A stretch of DNA of 64,000 nt from contig NZ_CP048031.1 of assembly GCF_010092445.1 (NCBI RefSeq), positions 1,984,001 through 2,048,000 on the forward strand. The letters run 5' to 3'. Position 1 is the stretch's first letter, and each line of letters starts with the position of its first letter. Source of the stretch: Shewanella sp. Arc9-LZ. Its GTDB lineage: Bacteria; Pseudomonadota; Gammaproteobacteria; Enterobacterales; Shewanellaceae. The notes beneath the pieces are model-generated. The model was not told the origin of the DNA. It saw nothing but the letters and a program-made list of their open reading frames with translations, and did not search any database. A program made the position numbers and the translations under genes. Shown in pieces: positions 40,024 through 48,862 of the stretch.

Positions 40024-42004
40024 AGAAAAACGCGGTATCTACAGCATGAAAGGTGCTGCCAATGGCGTGGTCGAATTGATTTTATATGGCGATGTTGGCT
40101 GGGATTTTACCGCCAAACAAATCGCCACCGACCTACGCGCAATGGGCAAAGTGTCGCAGATTAACGCTTACATTCAATCGGGTGGCGGCGATGTGATGGA
40201 CGGCATGGCCATTTATAACATTCTCGCTCGCTGGCCTTGCCAAAAGTCGATTTGTATTGAGTCGGTTGCTGCTTCTATGGCCAGTGTTATTTGTATGGCT
40301 TTTGACACCGTGATTATGCCGTCAAATGCCTTTTTGATGATCCATAGCAATTGGGGCGGTGCTGTTGGTACCGCTGATGATTTACGTGAATACGCAGACT
40401 TGCTCGATAAGTGGCGCTCAAGTATGGGCAAGGCTTATCAAGATAAAGCCGGCGGCAAGTTAAGTGATGAACAGCTAGGACAATTTTTTAAAGAAGACAC
40501 TTGGTTGTCTGCACAAGAAGCGGTTGATCTTGGGCTAGCAGATGAAGTGATAGAACCGATGCAAATGGCTGCATCAATTAATTTTAAACGACTGAAGGAC
40601 TTTAATAATATGCCTAAAGCATTACAAACCCTGCTAGCACAACAGGGCAATATCGGTGCTACCACCCCAACTGCGCCAGCAGCCACTACAACCCCAGTCG
40701 CATCGGTACCAGCACCAGCTGCACCGTCGCAAGCTGATATTCAAGCTGCTGCCATTACCTTTAATGCAGAACGTATTACCGGTATTAATGCCGCGTTTGC
40801 TACGTTCCCGCAATTAGCTGAACTTAAAAACAGTTGTATTGCTGATGCCAACATCAATGCCGAAAAGTCGAAAGACCTTATCTTGGCTAAGCTTGGCGAA
40901 GGTGTCACGCCATGCGCTACGCAGCCTAAAAGTGTCATTATTCATGCCAGCAACGGTAACATTGTTGGTGACTCAATTCGTGCACAATTAATGGCACGAG
41001 CTGGTCATGAAGCGGCACAAAAAGACAATGGCTATGGTAGCTATAACTTACGTGAACTTGCCCGTGCATCGTTAGCTGACCGTGGTATCGGTTGTGCCGG
41101 TATGAACGTGATGCAAATGGTGGGGTTAGCGTTTACTCATACTTCATCTGATTTCGGTAACATCATGTTAGATGTAGCCAATAAGTCAGTATTAAAAGGT
41201 TGGGCTGAAGCGGCTGAAACCTTTGAACGTATCGCTAAAAAAGGTCAGTTAAGTGACTTTAAAGTCGCGCATCGTGTTGGCATGGGTGAGTTTAAAAGCT
41301 TACCAGAAGTGAAGGACGGAGCAGAGTACAAGTACATCACTGTTGGCGACCACGCTGAAAAAATTGCCTTAGCAACCTACGGCGGTATTTTCACGTTAAC
41401 ACGCCAAACGGTTATCAACGATGACATGGACATGTTAATGGGCGTACCGATGAAAATGGGTAAAGCGGCTAAGCGCACTATTGGTGATTTGTTTTGGGCT
41501 GTGTTAACCAAAAACGCCAAAATGAACGACGGCAAAGCTTTGTTCCATGCCGATCACGGTAACTTAGCATCGGGTGCGCCAAGCGTTGAAGCGTTCAGTA
41601 TTGCTGCTGAGTTAATGGAATCGCAAATGATTGGCGAGTCACCATTAAACATCATGCCAGCATTTGCATTGGTACCGCCAAACCTTAAACGTGCAGTGTT
41701 GCAAATCATTCAATCAACGTCGGTTAAAGGCACCGATGCAAACTCAGGTATTGCTAACCCAATCCGCGACTTTGTTGAAGTGTTATCTGAGCCACGTTTA
41801 AAAGCGAAAAGCGATAAAGAGTGGTATTTATCAGCCGCTCAAGGTGAAGACACAATTGAAGTGGCTTACCTTGATGGCATCGACACGCCATACATTGAAC
41901 AGCAACAAGGTTTCACCGTTGATGGTGTTGCAACCAAAGTGCGTATTGATGCCGGTGTTTCACCACTTGATCACCGTGGATTGGTTAAATCAACGGGTGT
42001 GTAA
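39944..42004 (+). CDS. Prohead protease-scaffold-major capsid fusion
   Basis: A 686-residue fusion. Residues ~40-220 are a ClpP-like S49/S14 prohead protease (IQSGGGDVMDGMAIYN, Ser in ESVAASMASV, His in MIHSNWGG). A flexible Ala/Thr/Pro linker and scaffold-like helix (~235-310) follows. The rest (~330-686) is a Mu-F/lambda-E-like major capsid (GDHAEKIALATYGGIFTLTRQTVINDDM, KALFHADHGNL, EVAYLDGIDTPYIEQQQGFTVDG). Self-cleavage is expected to release capsid subunits. The GTG start has GGAG nine bases upstream; ATG 40046 is an alternative. Confidence 0.88.
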   Translation: MKKTKISLAVAAMMLMPSASVSLTESKEKRGIYSMKGAANGVVELILYGDVGWDFTAKQIATDLRAMGKVSQINAYIQSGGGDVMDGMAIYNILARWPCQKSICIESVAASMASVICMAFDTVIMPSNAFLMIHSNWGGAVGTADDLREYADLLDKWRSSMGKAYQDKAGGKLSDEQLGQFFKEDTWLSAQEAVDLGLADEVIEPMQMAASINFKRLKDFNNMPKALQTLLAQQGNIGATTPTAPAATTTPVASVPAPAAPSQADIQAAAITFNAERITGINAAFATFPQLAELKNSCIADANINAEKSKDLILAKLGEGVTPCATQPKSVIIHASNGNIVGDSIRAQLMARAGHEAAQKDNGYGSYNLRELARASLADRGIGCAGMNVMQMVGLAFTHTSSDFGNIMLDVANKSVLKGWAEAAETFERIAKKGQLSDFKVAHRVGMGEFKSLPEVKDGAEYKYITVGDHAEKIALATYGGIFTLTRQTVINDDMDMLMGVPMKMGKAAKRTIGDLFWAVLTKNAKMNDGKALFHADHGNLASGAPSVEAFSIAAELMESQMIGESPLNIMPAFALVPPNLKRAVLQIIQSTSVKGTDANSGIANPIRDFVEVLSEPRLKAKSDKEWYLSAAQGEDTIEVAYLDGIDTPYIEQQQGFTVDGVATKVRIDAGVSPLDHRGLVKSTGV

Positions 42005-42037
42005 GGCATTGTTAAACCTAAAGCCTTTTACAACAAC

Positions 42038-42074
42038 AGGGCCGCGAACTCGCCATGAGTAAGCGGCCTTTTTA
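42038..42074 (+). terminator. Hairpin after the capsid gene
   Basis: GGCCGC and GCGGCC pair across a 19-base loop, followed by a T run. It may lower downstream expression. Confidence 0.55.
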
Positions 42075-42108
42075 ATGGCAAATTTTTAACGTAATTGGGA
42101 AAAACCTT

Positions 42109-42429
42109 ATGAAAAATTGTGTAGCAGATGGCACTACCATCGACTTTATCGCCACGGCAGCAGTTGCTAGTGGTGACCCAGTATTAGTAGGTAAAGTGGT
42201 TGCCGTGTCGCTTGGCAATGTTGCTATTGGTGAAGCGGGCGTCGGTGCAACCGAAGGCGTATACGAGTTGCCAAAAGTGACCGCTGATGACATTACCCAA
42301 GGTGGGCAGGTGTATATCAAGGCTGATGGCATGATCACTAGTGTTGCATCTGGCAATACCTTAGCCGGTAAAGCTTGGGCCGATGCGGCTAACCCGAGTG
42401 ATAGTGTTTGGGTAAAAGTGAATGCCTAG
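42109..42429 (+). CDS. Capsid cement protein (DUF2190)
   Basis: A 106-residue protein of the DUF2190 type (IATAAVASGDPVLVGKVVAVSLGNVAIGEAGVGATEGVYELPK, AGKAWADAANPSDSVWVKVN). These beta-rich proteins stabilise the mature capsid in place of lambda gpD. Normal position after the capsid gene. Confidence 0.85.
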   Translation: MKNCVADGTTIDFIATAAVASGDPVLVGKVVAVSLGNVAIGEAGVGATEGVYELPKVTADDITQGGQVYIKADGMITSVASGNTLAGKAWADAANPSDSVWVKVNA

Positions 42430-42748
42430 CTTGGCATCGGTATTTGCTGACCGAGTAAATGCCAAAATAGTGCGGGTGTTTCAGCGCTTGGCTGACCCGT
42501 GTGAGTTTGCCCCAGTGGATGGGGCAACACCTTATAACCGTTTGGTATCGTTAGATGATAACGGCAGCGAAATTGCCGCATCGTCTAATGAGTATGTGCC
42601 CGAGTTAATCATGCGTGCTGAGTTCTTACTCACCGAGGGTGATGTTAACTCAGGTGATGTGTTCACCATTAACGGTACTGAGTGCCGGTTAACGCAACGG
42701 GTTAGCACCGACTCGGTATGTGTGACTTATATTTATATTCAACTTTAA
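42422..42748 (+). CDS. Head-tail joining protein (FII-like)
   Basis: A 108-residue protein in the lambda FII position (VFADRVNAKIVRVFQRLADPCEF, LLTEGDVNSGDVFTINGTECRL). Likely head-completion or connector protein. Overlaps the cement gene by eight bases. Recognised mainly by place and size. Confidence 0.7.
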   Translation: MPSLASVFADRVNAKIVRVFQRLADPCEFAPVDGATPYNRLVSLDDNGSEIAASSNEYVPELIMRAEFLLTEGDVNSGDVFTINGTECRLTQRVSTDSVCVTYIYIQL

Positions 42749-42757
42749 GGCGACATT

Positions 42758-43309
42758 ATGGCGTTAACAATGACAGGCTTTGACGCAGTAAATCGCGAGC
42801 TTAAACGCATGCGTGATGCGCAGTCGCCAGCCATTGAAAAGGCCATAGACGATGCGGCCAAGTTTGGTAACCAGCTAGCTGTAGATGAAATATTCACAAA
42901 GTACGGCTTTAAGTCGAAGTCGTATGTGGAGCAGCATTTCAGTGTCAGCATTAACCCCAAAACCCTTAGGTCTTACATCAGCGCAAGGATGCGCCCCAGC
43001 ACCTTAACCCGTTTTGCCAGCCCACGTTATAAAGTGGGTAAGCGGGCGGCAAGGGTCGCCGGTGGCTTTAGCATAAACGTTCTTCGCAATAAGCCTGTGT
43101 GGTTTAGTGGTGCGTTTACTGTCATTGGCCGCAACGGTAATCAACTTATGTTTAGTCGCAAAAAGGGTGATAACTCTTGGCGTGAACTTAACGGACAAAA
43201 AGCGTTATACGGCCCTTCAGTGGCAGGCAGTTTTGGCTTTATGCGTGATGATTTAGAACCACCCATTATTGCCCATCTGCGTAAAAAATATGGCCAATAC
43301 GCTAAGTAG
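42758..43309 (+). CDS. Minor tail protein Z-like (tail completion)
   Basis: A 183-residue protein of the phage GPZ/HK97-gp10 type (TGFDAVNRELKRMRDAQSPAIEKAIDDAAKFGNQLAVDEIF, PSTLTRFASPRYKVGKRAARVAGG). It helps finish the tail top. Strong order evidence between FII and U-like genes. Confidence 0.8.
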   Translation: MALTMTGFDAVNRELKRMRDAQSPAIEKAIDDAAKFGNQLAVDEIFTKYGFKSKSYVEQHFSVSINPKTLRSYISARMRPSTLTRFASPRYKVGKRAARVAGGFSINVLRNKPVWFSGAFTVIGRNGNQLMFSRKKGDNSWRELNGQKALYGPSVAGSFGFMRDDLEPPIIAHLRKKYGQYAK

Positions 43310-43334
43310 TCTTTTACCAGGCATCGAGGTACCC

Positions 43335-43760
43335 ATGATCCAAACAATTTTAGACCGACTCAAATTGGTTGACGGTGCAACTGTGCGCGAAGGGTTTTAC
43401 ACCCAAGGGTTAGCCAAAGAGTCGCAGTTTATTTTTTTGCAACCTTATACCGATTTGTTTGGTGCTAAAAACGGGCTAGATAAATACCGTGATGAAATTG
43501 CCTTACAAGTGGTAGCCGGTATCAATTTAAGCAAATCAACTGAACCCACCGCCGAGCTAATCAACTTAGTTCGAGACATTCGCAGCGCCTTTTTTAAAGA
43601 CGAGCGTAACACTGAAAAACCCTCGTGGTTGACTAGTGCTATCAGCTTTAAAGAAGCTGAACCCTGTAAATACATTATGCCCGAAGCCCATGAAAAACAT
43701 GGTCTGGCGGTCATTACCTTAACCCTTGTTCATTTAGTTACATTTGGAGATAAATTATGA
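43335..43760 (+). CDS. Tail terminator (gpU-like)
   Basis: A 141-residue protein (MIQTILDRLKLVDGATVREGF, RNTEKPSWLTSAISFKEAEPCKYIMPE). Position before the major tail protein and the size fit lambda gpU, which ends tail elongation. ATG 43335 follows a GAGGTACCC box; the frame is open to 43269. Overlaps the next gene by ATGA. Confidence 0.75.
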   Translation: MIQTILDRLKLVDGATVREGFYTQGLAKESQFIFLQPYTDLFGAKNGLDKYRDEIALQVVAGINLSKSTEPTAELINLVRDIRSAFFKDERNTEKPSWLTSAISFKEAEPCKYIMPEAHEKHGLAVITLTLVHLVTFGDKL

Positions 43761-44476
43761 GCGAAACCGTAACCGAAAGTTACATCGGCTCAGGCATTGT
43801 GTATGTCAATGGCCGCGATGTTGGTAACGCCAGTGGCGTAAAAATCGACATCGAGCAAGAAACCAAAGAGCAGCCTAACTATCGTGGCGGTGGCGGTAAT
43901 GCCGCTGAAATCACTAAAGTGAAATCGGTAAAGCTATCGATGACATTAAACGATTTTAGTAACGCCAACTTAGCATTGGGCTTGCGCGGTAAAGTTGAAG
44001 TATTAACCGCCGGTGCTGTCACCGATGAAGTGATTATTGCCATATTAGATGGTTTAGCCGACACCGCTAAAATGATTGATACCACTATCCCGCCAGTTGT
44101 CACTAATGCGGCAGGTTCAACTACTTACGACGTTGATGTTGATTATGTGGTTAGTGCCGGTGGTATTCGTGCATTAAGCACTGGTGCTATTACTGCAGCA
44201 GAATCGTTAAAAGTCAGTTACACCAGTAAAGCGGGTAACGCTTTGCAAGCACTGGTTGAGTCAGGCGCTGAGGTCAAAGTGATTGTTGATGGTGTCAACG
44301 ATGCCACTGGAAAACCTTACACGCTTAAGTTCTACCGCTGGAAGCCTAGCCCAACATCAGGCCTAGATTTAATCGGTGACGACTTTGGTTCGTTCGACAT
44401 TGAAGGTGGCGTATTGGCCAATACGGCAATCGTTGCAGCAGGTAAGTCTAAGTTCTTTGTGCGTAGTGCAGCGTAA
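43757..44476 (+). CDS. Major tail tube protein
   Basis: A 239-residue protein in the lambda V position. It begins ETVTESYIGSGIVYVNGRDVGNASGVKIDIEQETKEQPNYRGGGG, typical of siphovirus tube proteins. It polymerises around the tape measure. It ends at a terminator before the YecR-like gene. Confidence 0.85.
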   Translation: MSETVTESYIGSGIVYVNGRDVGNASGVKIDIEQETKEQPNYRGGGGNAAEITKVKSVKLSMTLNDFSNANLALGLRGKVEVLTAGAVTDEVIIAILDGLADTAKMIDTTIPPVVTNAAGSTTYDVDVDYVVSAGGIRALSTGAITAAESLKVSYTSKAGNALQALVESGAEVKVIVDGVNDATGKPYTLKFYRWKPSPTSGLDLIGDDFGSFDIEGGVLANTAIVAAGKSKFFVRSAA

Positions 44477-44483
44477 GCGTCTT

Positions 44484-44510
44484 TGAGCCCTCTGCAATAG
44501 AGGGCTCAAT
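44484..44510 (+). terminator. Terminator after the tail tube gene
   Basis: GAGCCCTCT (44485-44493) pairs perfectly with AGAGGGCTC (44499-44507). Short T run. It limits read-through to the tape measure gene or ends the convergent gene. Confidence 0.75.
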
Positions 44511-44511
44511 T

Positions 44512-44838
44512 CTAGTTTTCGCATTGATACACTTTCTGAATTAACAATCTTACACAACCCACATTTCCGTCTTTATCCATAGAAGTACTGTGACATGATT
44601 TTGTTTCAGCACCAAAGGCACTCGCTGAAGAATATCCCCAGGCATTGCACTTAGTCATTGCTATGTTTAATGCCCCTTGATCATTTACCGGTGGGGTATC
44701 AAGTATTGGTCTAAACAAATAAGAAAGTATTACTTTTCCATCGGCTTTGCTTCCATCCATTGCTTGCCATTCTTTAGGAACAGAAGAGCATGCAGTTAGT
44801 AGTAATAAAGCCATAAAACCTATTGATCCGATTTTCAT
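44512..44838 (-). CDS. YecR-like lipoprotein on the opposite strand (moron)
   Basis: A 108-residue lipoprotein (lipobox LLLLTAC). The mature part has the YecR pattern WQAMDGSKADGKVILSYLF and AMTKCNAWGYSSASAFG, with several Cys. It runs against the late operon in the slot where chaperone genes G/GT usually lie, so it is a cargo gene with its own promoter. Expected in the lysogen's outer membrane; role unknown. Confidence 0.8.
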   Translation of the reverse strand: MKIGSIGFMALLLLTACSSVPKEWQAMDGSKADGKVILSYLFRPILDTPPVNDQGALNIAMTKCNAWGYSSASAFGAETKSCHSTSMDKDGNVGCVRLLIQKVYQCEN

Positions 44839-44940
44839 TCATCTATCCCTGATTCCTATAAGTAGAGCTCATCTTGTACCTCAACCTAGAAATAGTCGAG
44901 GTATTTTTAGTGCATAAAAACAAGTTTATAAAGGCTGATT

Positions 44941-47900
44941 ATGAGTTTTAAAGACCAAGTCATTAACCTGATTATTCAGGGTAAAGATCTATTTTCCAGC
45001 GAAGCCAAGAAGTCTGAAAAAGCGGTTGCTGAATTAGCATCACAAAGCGAAATCCTTAATGCCCGTTTAAAAGAGTTAGAAGATTTACAAGCGGCCGCCA
45101 ATTCAATTGATGGTTTAACTGCATCAATCAGTAAAGGCGAACGTGCCTATAAAGATAACTCGGTTGCACTCGATAAGTTAGTCACTGAACAAAAGGCAGC
45201 AGTTAAAGAATTAAAACAACTTGAGGCTGCTCAAAAGGCGGCTGAAGGTTCAACCAATCAACTTGAGCAAGAATACAATCAAGCTCAAGCAGCATTAGTT
45301 AAATATGAAACCGAGCTACAACAAGCCCGGGTTGAAGTCGCAAAGCTCAGCACCGAACAACAACAAGGTGCCACGGCCAGCAAAGAACAAGCTACCGCAT
45401 TAACCAAAGCCAGTACCGATTTACAAAAATTAACGAATGAACAAACCAGCGCTAAAAATGCTGCTACCGAACTGGCAACTGCGTTAGATAACCAGCGCCG
45501 AGATCTGCTTGAGGTGAGCACCGCCACCGAAGCGGCTAGTCGAAATAAAGCTGATTACACCTTAAAGGTTAAAACCGCTCGCACCGAGGTAAACCAGCTA
45601 GCGAGCAGTATTAACAAAAACAAAACTGAATTAGACAAAAATACCGCCAGTTTAAAAACGGCTGGCGTCAGCATGGACAACCTTGCAGATGCCACCAAGG
45701 ACTTAAAGCAGCAACAAGCCGCTGCCGAAACCGCATTAGGCGGCGTAAACACCAAGCTTGAACGCCATAATAAGTTATTGGTTGAGTCTAAAAAAGACGC
45801 CGGTGATTTTGGTGGCAGCATTAAAAGTGCAACTGTCTCATTGGTTGCCATGGCCGGTGCCTACATTGGTGTCGATAAGTTATGGGAAAGCCTTAAGTCG
45901 ATACTGACTGCAGGTGATGATGCTGCATCATTTAGCGCCCAAATGACCGCGATGATGGGCAGTATTGCCAGTGGTGAACAAGCCACCCAATGGATTAAAG
46001 ACTTTGCCAACAATACCGGCACAAGGTTAGATTCGGCTAAACAAGCCTTTGCCTCGTTAAAAACATTCGGTATCGACCCTATGAATGGCAGCTTGCAAGC
46101 CATGGTCGATTACAATGCTAAGTTGGGTGGAAGCCAAGAAAAGCTTGAGGGCATTATTCTTGGTGTTGGCCAAGCATGGGCGAAACAAAAACTGCAGGGT
46201 GAAGAAATACTGCAGTTAGTTGAACGGGGTATACCTGTTTGGGACTTGCTTGAAAAGGTAACGGGTAAAAATGCAGTTCAACTGCAAAAAATGAGTGAAG
46301 CGGGGCAGCTTGGCCGCGATGTTATGCAGCAGCTGTTTGCCGAAATGGGTAATCAAGCTAATGGGCAAGCATCAAAAAGCCTCGAGCGCTTAAGTGGCCA
46401 GGTTAATTTGATGTCCAATAAGTGGACCGAATTTAAAACCATTATTGCTGATTCTGGTGCTTACCAGGTGGCGGTTGATTTTATTCAATCGTTAAATGAT
46501 AAGTTTGATGAATTGAATAAAAACGGCCAAATCAAACAGGCCGCGCAAGACATTAGCGACTTTTTTACCACCATGATCCGTGATGGTGGCGCCAGCATTA
46601 CCGCCACACTTGAGAACATCGCCGCATTTGCTCGGGCATTAAATGTGATTAGCGGATCGTTACGCTTAGTGTGGAACGGTATTACGGCTGGGCTATCTGC
46701 TATTGCGCTTGTAGCTACCACATCATTTGCCAAAATTATTGATGCTTATGCCTATATGATTGAGGCGCTTGGTGGTGATGAACTTGGCGCTTCTATCCGT
46801 CAAGTCTCGGAGGCTGTAAAGGCTATTTCTAATGGCTACAAGCAACAAATTGAGCAAGACAGCAAAGACATTAATGCTGCTTGGAAACAGATAACGGGGG
46901 AGGTTGAGCAATCAGCATCAAGCGCTTACAAGGCTGCGGGTGATGCAGCAACTAAAAGCGCTAAAGTGCAGGCAGATGCAGCTAATAAAGTGGCTGACGC
47001 CCAGAAAACTCAAGGTGATGCTACCGACGAACAGACCGCCAAAATCAAAGAGTTTGAATTGGCTATGTCTAAGGCGGGTATTACTACCGTTTCGGTATTG
47101 CGCGAACAAGCTGCGGCAGCTAAATCCACCTATGAAGAAGTTAAACAGGGTGCTAAAGATGGTGTTGCATCGACCAACGAACTTAACCAGGCATTTTTAA
47201 AATACGCAGAAGCATCGATAAAAGCCGCTGCTGCAGGTGATAAACAAGTCGAGTCGAGCATTCGGATAAAAGCCGCTAACCTTGGATTAAGCGATAATAT
47301 TGATTCACTAATAGAACAATATAGTCGCTTGAGAAATGTGCAAGTTGGCTTAGGCAATGACAGCGAAGAGACAGATAAACAAGTTAAAAATGCGAACGAA
47401 GGCATTGGCACTACCATGGAAAACACCATGGGGGTGGTGGTTAAAAGTGCGCAGCAAGCCGGTTCTGCATTAGCCAGTGTTGCCAAGTTCTTCACCGATT
47501 ATTTAAAAAGTGTTACAGCTGAAGTCGCTGAACTCAGCACCGGTGCTGTGGCTTACTTTAAGTCGATACTGTATGGCCAAACGCTATTAACTGACTCAAG
47601 CAGTGAACTAGAGAAAACCATAAAGATTTACAAAAATCTAAGTGGTGAGATTAGTGATCTGCTTGATGTGCAAGCCAAGTCAATCGATTTTACTGGCATT
47701 AGTAATTTTGCCCGTAAAGCCGAGATAGCCGGTAAGCAAGCGCAGGCGGCCTATTATGGTCAACGCATTGAACTGTTAAAAATGGTTGATGCCCTCGATG
47801 CTGCCGAAAGTGGCAACATTGGCTTAATCAATAGTGCCGAACGTGCGGCTAACTCAATGAACTTGATGAACGATCAAGACTTGGGTGTGCTGCGCACGGC

Positions 47901-48414
47901 CATTGATTCAGCCAAATCGAGCATGGACTCATTACGTGACAGTGCTCAATCAACCCTCGATACGTTGCAAGACGAACTAGACGGTTACCTTGGCCGCCAG
48001 GATGAAATCGAAAAACGTCGTTATCAGCAAGAGCTAGCCGATATTAAAACCCAATTAGCTCAGGCTGAATCAACGGGCGACAAGACATTAATCACCCAAC
48101 TGAGAGAAGCCGAAAAAACGCTAAACAAGGTTTACGCTTATCGCACCGCCGAAATAAAAGCCCAGCAAGACGCCAGCGAAAAGCAAGCCATTAGCGACGC
48201 TGCTACCACCAAACAACAATCTACCGCCAGTACTGTGCAAACCAATGTGACTACCCAAACCCAGCCAACCATTACAACGTCCGCCGCGAATAGTAGCGAC
48301 ACCGTAGTGCTGCAGTTGCAAGTGGGTAACCGCACGTTTGATGCACAAACCAAGCGCAGCATTGTGAATGAACTTGTGGCCGAGATTAAGCGTTTGCAGT
48401 CGGTGGGTGGTTAG
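44941..48414 (+). CDS. Tail tape measure protein
   Basis: A 1157-residue protein. The first ~300 residues are a very long coiled coil (repeated LEELEA-like heptads, Gln/Ala/Lys-rich). A family signature (KDFANNTGTRLDSAKQAFASLKTFGIDPMNG) and EEILQLVERGIPVWDLLEKVTG mark the tape-measure core. It sets tail length and fills the tube. Ordinary size for a long-tailed siphovirus. Confidence 0.93.
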   Translation: MSFKDQVINLIIQGKDLFSSEAKKSEKAVAELASQSEILNARLKELEDLQAAANSIDGLTASISKGERAYKDNSVALDKLVTEQKAAVKELKQLEAAQKAAEGSTNQLEQEYNQAQAALVKYETELQQARVEVAKLSTEQQQGATASKEQATALTKASTDLQKLTNEQTSAKNAATELATALDNQRRDLLEVSTATEAASRNKADYTLKVKTARTEVNQLASSINKNKTELDKNTASLKTAGVSMDNLADATKDLKQQQAAAETALGGVNTKLERHNKLLVESKKDAGDFGGSIKSATVSLVAMAGAYIGVDKLWESLKSILTAGDDAASFSAQMTAMMGSIASGEQATQWIKDFANNTGTRLDSAKQAFASLKTFGIDPMNGSLQAMVDYNAKLGGSQEKLEGIILGVGQAWAKQKLQGEEILQLVERGIPVWDLLEKVTGKNAVQLQKMSEAGQLGRDVMQQLFAEMGNQANGQASKSLERLSGQVNLMSNKWTEFKTIIADSGAYQVAVDFIQSLNDKFDELNKNGQIKQAAQDISDFFTTMIRDGGASITATLENIAAFARALNVISGSLRLVWNGITAGLSAIALVATTSFAKIIDAYAYMIEALGGDELGASIRQVSEAVKAISNGYKQQIEQDSKDINAAWKQITGEVEQSASSAYKAAGDAATKSAKVQADAANKVADAQKTQGDATDEQTAKIKEFELAMSKAGITTVSVLREQAAAAKSTYEEVKQGAKDGVASTNELNQAFLKYAEASIKAAAAGDKQVESSIRIKAANLGLSDNIDSLIEQYSRLRNVQVGLGNDSEETDKQVKNANEGIGTTMENTMGVVVKSAQQAGSALASVAKFFTDYLKSVTAEVAELSTGAVAYFKSILYGQTLLTDSSSELEKTIKIYKNLSGEISDLLDVQAKSIDFTGISNFARKAEIAGKQAQAAYYGQRIELLKMVDALDAAESGNIGLINSAERAANSMNLMNDQDLGVLRTAIDSAKSSMDSLRDSAQSTLDTLQDELDGYLGRQDEIEKRRYQQELADIKTQLAQAESTGDKTLITQLREAEKTLNKVYAYRTAEIKAQQDASEKQAISDAATTKQQSTASTVQTNVTTQTQPTITTSAANSSDTVVLQLQVGNRTFDAQTKRSIVNELVAEIKRLQSVGG

Positions 48415-48450
48415 CCGCTCGTTTGCAGTAACACTACATAAAGAGGCGCT

Positions 48451-48828
48451 ATGTTTAACACCACTATCGACACCATTGTGTTGACCGAACCACTGCACTG
48501 GCTAAACCGCAATAACACCCAACGGGTTGCTGCCAACATGAAGCGGGCACTTAACGGTGCCCCGCATATTCAGCAAACCATTATCCCTGCAGGTATTGCG
48601 TTAGAGCTTGGCAGTAAAAACGGTTGGATGCCCCGCAGTGAGTTCGAACAACTGCAAACCCACGCGGCCACCACATTAACCGAGTTTACGATTAACCACG
48701 ATGGCAGTGACATTAATGTGATGTGGGATAGCACTCAAAACAGCGTGATCACTGGTGATGATGTTGACGACCAATTGGGTGGGTATCCGTTACTGACAAA
48801 CGTGGTATTACGATTTTTAACGCTGTAA
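48451..48828 (+). CDS. Phage tail protein, unknown
   Basis: A 125-residue protein after the tape measure (TEPLHWLNRNNTQRVAANMKRALNGAPHIQQTIIPAGIALELG). Position equals that of lambda minor tail protein M. I do not recognise the family. AAGAGG precedes the ATG. Confidence 0.65.
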   Translation: MFNTTIDTIVLTEPLHWLNRNNTQRVAANMKRALNGAPHIQQTIIPAGIALELGSKNGWMPRSEFEQLQTHAATTLTEFTINHDGSDINVMWDSTQNSVITGDDVDDQLGGYPLLTNVVLRFLTL

Positions 48829-48862
48829 CTCTTTCTCGCTTATTGATAAACACAGGTGGCCC

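Noticed and set aside
48121..48498. 125-residue minus-strand gene
   Set aside because: It is a shadow of the tape measure C-terminus and the following gene.
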